A DNA stretch of 34,930 nucleotides from an uncultured Pelagibacteraceae bacterium (GTDB lineage: Bacteria > Pseudomonadota > Alphaproteobacteria > Pelagibacterales > Pelagibacteraceae): the NCBI GenBank assembly GCA_902592265.1, contig CACJDV010000011.1, forward strand, positions 1-34,930. The letters are read 5' to 3'. The notes beneath the pieces are model-generated. The model was not told where the DNA came from. It did not search any database and saw nothing but the letters and a program-made list of their open reading frames with translations. Made by a program: the position numbers and the translations under genes. The stretch's first letter is position 1. The number at the start of each line of letters is the position of its first letter. Shown piece after piece: positions 32,414 through 34,930 of this stretch.

Positions 32414-33607
32414 TTGATCAAAAAAGTAAAAAAAGCTCACTTAAAAAATTCACAAAACAATACAGGTATTTTAGTTTTAGAAAATAAAAAGATTTTTAGT
32501 GGTATTGGTATTGGATACCAAGGTGAGGCAACTGGTGAGGTGTGCTTCAACACTTCATTGACAGGATACCAAGAAATAATTTCTGATCCCTCCTACGCTG
32601 GGCAAATAATAAACTTTACCTTTCCTCACATTGGAAATGTAGGTACGAACAAAGAGGACTTTGAGTCTGATAAAATATGGACTAAAGGAGTTATTTTTAA
32701 TTCTGAGATAACATCACCATCAAACTATAGATCTTATCAACATTTAGATGCTTGGTTAAAAAAAAATAAGATAGTTGGAATTACTGGGCTTGATACAAGA
32801 AGTTTAACAAATTTTATTAGGGATAAAGGTGCTCCAAAAGGAACTATTGCCTACTCAAAGAAAAGTAAATTTCATATTAATAAACTTATTAAATCTACAG
32901 TTAGATGGGGGGGATTAAAAAATTTAGATCTAGCAGAAAAAGTTTCCACAAAAAAAAATTATATCTGGAAAGGACACAAAACTTGGAAAAAAGAATACGG
33001 CTATAGAAAAAATAATCAAAATTCATTTCATGTGGTTGCTATAGATTATGGAATAAAAAAAAATATTTTAAGATATTTTTCAGATTTTAAATGTAAAGTC
33101 ACAGTTGTTTCATGCAAAACTACTGTGGAAAAAATTTTATCTCTTAAACCTAATGGTGTCTTTTTATCTAATGGACCTGGAGATCCAGCGGCAACTGGAA
33201 AATATGCAATAAAAATAATTCAGGGTCTTATTCAAAAAAAAATGCCATTATTTGGTATCTGTCTTGGTCATCAGATACTCGCACTTGCATTGGGCGGTAA
33301 AACAAAAAAAATGAAATTGGGTCACAGAGGCGCAAATCATCCAGTTAAAAATTTAATAAATGATAATGTAGAAATTACTAGTCAAAATCATGGGTTTGAG
33401 GTCGTTAGAGAAAATTTGCCAAAAAATATACTGATTACGCATAAATCTTTATTCGATAATAGTATTGAAGGAATTAAGTTAAAAAATAAACCTGTATTCT
33501 CAGTTCAATATCACCCGGAGTCAAACCCAGGTCCACAAGATAGTGTTTATTTATTTCAAGAATTTATTAACAACATGAAAAAAAATGCCAAAAAGAAAAG
33601 ATCTTAA
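32414..33607 (+). CDS. carA: Carbamoyl-phosphate synthase small subunit CarA
   Basis: Glutamine amidotransferase subunit supplying ammonia to CarB for carbamoyl phosphate, the precursor of arginine and pyrimidines. The 397-aa product has the N-terminal CarA domain ([36 protein letters not shown] is the continuous motif region, residues about 31-66), [15 protein letters not shown], then the class I GATase with [12 protein letters not shown], nucleophile Cys in GICLGHQ (about residue 283), SQNHGFEV and the catalytic YHPE near residue 367. The start is a TTG at 32414; an in-frame TAA precedes it directly and no ATG follows before the conserved region. The 3' end overlaps carB by 23 bp. Confidence 0.96.
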   Translation: MIKKVKKAHLKNSQNNTGILVLENKKIFSGIGIGYQGEATGEVCFNTSLTGYQEIISDPSYAGQIINFTFPHIGNVGTNKEDFESDKIWTKGVIFNSEITSPSNYRSYQHLDAWLKKNKIVGITGLDTRSLTNFIRDKGAPKGTIAYSKKSKFHINKLIKSTVRWGGLKNLDLAEKVSTKKNYIWKGHKTWKKEYGYRKNNQNSFHVVAIDYGIKKNILRYFSDFKCKVTVVSCKTTVEKILSLKPNGVFLSNGPGDPAATGKYAIKIIQGLIQKKMPLFGICLGHQILALALGGKTKKMKLGHRGANHPVKNLINDNVEITSQNHGFEVVRENLPKNILITHKSLFDNSIEGIKLKNKPVFSVQYHPESNPGPQDSVYLFQEFINNMKKNAKKKRS

Positions 33608-34930
33608 AAAAATATTAGTTGTGGGTGCTGGACCAATTATTATTGGTCAAGCTTGCGAATTTGATTATTCAGGAACTCAAGCTTGTAAGGCATTAAAAGA
33701 TGAAGGCTACAAAGTTATTTTGATTAATTCAAATCCAGCAACAATTATGACGGATCCAGATGTCGCTGATAAAACTTATATTGAACCTATTACTTTAGAA
33801 ATTTTAGAAAAAATTCTTAAAAAAGAAAAACCAGATGCAATCCTTCCGACCATGGGTGGCCAAACTGCTCTAAACCTTGCAATGGAAGCAGAGAAAAAAG
33901 GGGTTTTAAAAAAATACAAAATTGAATTAATTGGTGCAAATTCAAAAGCTATTTCAAACGCAGAAGATAGAAAGAAATTTAGAAAAAACATGATTGATAT
34001 TGGTTTGGATCTTCCAAAATCTGAAATCCTAAACAATATAAGTCAAGCATCAAAAGTTTTGAGTAAAATTGGTTTACCAGCAATAATTAGGCCGGCTTTT
34101 ACGCTTGGAGGTTTAGGAGGAGGAATAGCAAAAAATAAAAGAGATTACCTAAAAATTATCAAAAATGGTTTGCACGAGTCTCCGGTAAGCCAAGTGCTTG
34201 TGGAAGAGTGTTTAGAAGGTTGGAAAGAATTTGAAATGGAGGTTGTAAGGGATAAAAAAGATAATTGTATAATTATTTGCTCAATAGAAAATGTAGATCC
34301 AATGGGAGTACATACAGGAGACTCTGTAACAGTTGCTCCTGCGTTAACATTAACTGACAAAGAATATCAAGTAATGCGAAATGCTTCTATTGCATGTTTG
34401 AGAAAAATTGGAGTTGAGACTGGTGGTTCAAATGTTCAATTTGCGATAAATCCTAAAAATGGGCGAATGGTAATAATTGAAATGAACCCCAGAGTGTCAA
34501 GATCATCAGCCCTTGCATCGAAAGCAACTGGATTTCCCATCGCAAAAGTTGCTGCAAAACTTGCTGTTGGATATACGTTGGATGAATTAAAAAATGAAAT
34601 TACCAAAGTTACTCCAGCATCATTTGAGCCAAGTATAGATTATGTGGTAACCAAAATTCCAAGATTTACTTTTGAAAAATTTTCAACTTCTCCAGCGATT
34701 CTAGGCACATCAATGAAATCAGTTGGGGAAGCAATGGCAATTGGAAGAAACTTTAAAGAGTCTCTCCAAAAAGCATTAGTCTCACTTGAGACTGGTTTCT
34801 CAGGATTAGACAGAATATTTAAACTAAATAAAAGACAAATTGAAAAAAAACTAAGAGAAAATATTCCTAATAAAATCTTACTTGTTGCTGAAGCAATAAG
34901 AAAAAAAATCAAGCTCAGAAAAATTTATAA
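33585..34930 (+). CDS. carB: Carbamoyl-phosphate synthase large subunit CarB (3' end outside window)
   Basis: Catalyses carbamoyl phosphate synthesis from bicarbonate, ATP and ammonia channelled from CarA. The frame starts at ATG 33585 ([18 protein letters not shown]) inside the end of carA and stays open to the window edge, giving 448 codons of an expected roughly 1,070. It covers the first ATP-grasp unit: [43 protein letters not shown], the phosphate loop [55 protein letters not shown], and the metal site [20 protein letters not shown]. All residues expected in this part look intact. Confidence 0.97.
   Translation, partial: MPKRKDLKKILVVGAGPIIIGQACEFDYSGTQACKALKDEGYKVILINSNPATIMTDPDVADKTYIEPITLEILEKILKKEKPDAILPTMGGQTALNLAMEAEKKGVLKKYKIELIGANSKAISNAEDRKKFRKNMIDIGLDLPKSEILNNISQASKVLSKIGLPAIIRPAFTLGGLGGGIAKNKRDYLKIIKNGLHESPVSQVLVEECLEGWKEFEMEVVRDKKDNCIIICSIENVDPMGVHTGDSVTVAPALTLTDKEYQVMRNASIACLRKIGVETGGSNVQFAINPKNGRMVIIEMNPRVSRSSALASKATGFPIAKVAAKLAVGYTLDELKNEITKVTPASFEPSIDYVVTKIPRFTFEKFSTSPAILGTSMKSVGEAMAIGRNFKESLQKALVSLETGFSGLDRIFKLNKRQIEKKLRENIPNKILLVAEAIRKKIKLRKIY

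Noticed and set aside
33776..34912. Minus-strand open frames of 71-90 codons opposite carB
   Set aside because: They are antisense shadows of the conserved CarB frame, without start signals or recognisable domains.
1..34930. CRISPR arrays, insertion sequences, prophage genes, toxin-antitoxin pairs
   Set aside because: No regularly spaced repeats, transposase, integrase or phage-like proteins were seen; nearly all of the window is accounted for by core genes.

Overview
The window looks like a piece of a streamlined marine alphaproteobacterial chromosome, most likely of the SAR11/Pelagibacterales type. This is inferred from very AT-rich DNA (roughly 30% G+C by eye), Lys/Asn/Ile-rich proteins, intergenic gaps of 0 to 100 bp and an alphaproteobacterial gene order. 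No database search was possible. I see no phage, insertion sequence or CRISPR. The only gene that looks accessory is a methyltransferase lying between two tRNA genes.

Layout. Nt 1-3488 (+): the 3' part of a UvrD/PcrA-type helicase, translationally coupled to an M24B Xaa-Pro aminopeptidase. Nt 3481-24284 (-): a nearly uninterrupted division and cell-wall (dcw) superoperon, read mraZ, ftsZ, rsmH, ftsL, ftsI, murE-murF (fused), mraY, murD, ftsW, murG, murC, murB, ddl, ftsQ, an FtsA-like gene, lpxC, bamD, ligA. A clear sigma70-type promoter overlapped by three 10-bp-phased TGGG repeats (a probable MraZ operator) sits upstream of mraZ. Nt ~24434-24795 (-): RNase P RNA. Nt 24834-25565 (-): a peptidoglycan amidase. 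Nt 25631-27022 (+): mlaA and mlaC for outer-membrane lipid asymmetry. Nt 27043-28154: tRNA(CAU), an O-methyltransferase-like gene, and an unusual tRNA-Val(GAC). Nt 28158-32288 (-): yqeY, dnaG, rpoD, a variant of the macromolecular-synthesis operon. Nt 32414-34930 (+): carA and the 5' part of carB.

How the genes work together. The dcw block makes the UDP-MurNAc-pentapeptide (MurB-F, Ddl), the lipid intermediates (MraY, MurG), and the septal polymerase and crosslinker (FtsW, FtsI) with FtsL, FtsQ and FtsZ. LpxC and BamD add outer-membrane lipid A and protein assembly. The yqeY-dnaG-rpoD block couples replication priming to the housekeeping sigma factor, and tRNA-Val begins 3 nt after the rpoD stop. 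carAB makes carbamoyl phosphate for arginine and pyrimidines.

Most unusual points. (1) The gene in the ftsA position encodes only 233 aa, resembling the front half of FtsA with its SHS2 domain plus a C-terminal amphipathic tail, and lacks the rest of the actin-like fold. (2) ftsZ has moved from between ftsA and lpxC to between mraZ and rsmH. (3) DnaG has lost three of the four zinc ligands of its N-terminal CHC2 domain. (4) tRNA-Val(GAC) has perfect stems but noncanonical D- and T-loops. (5) MurE and MurF are one 947-aa chain.
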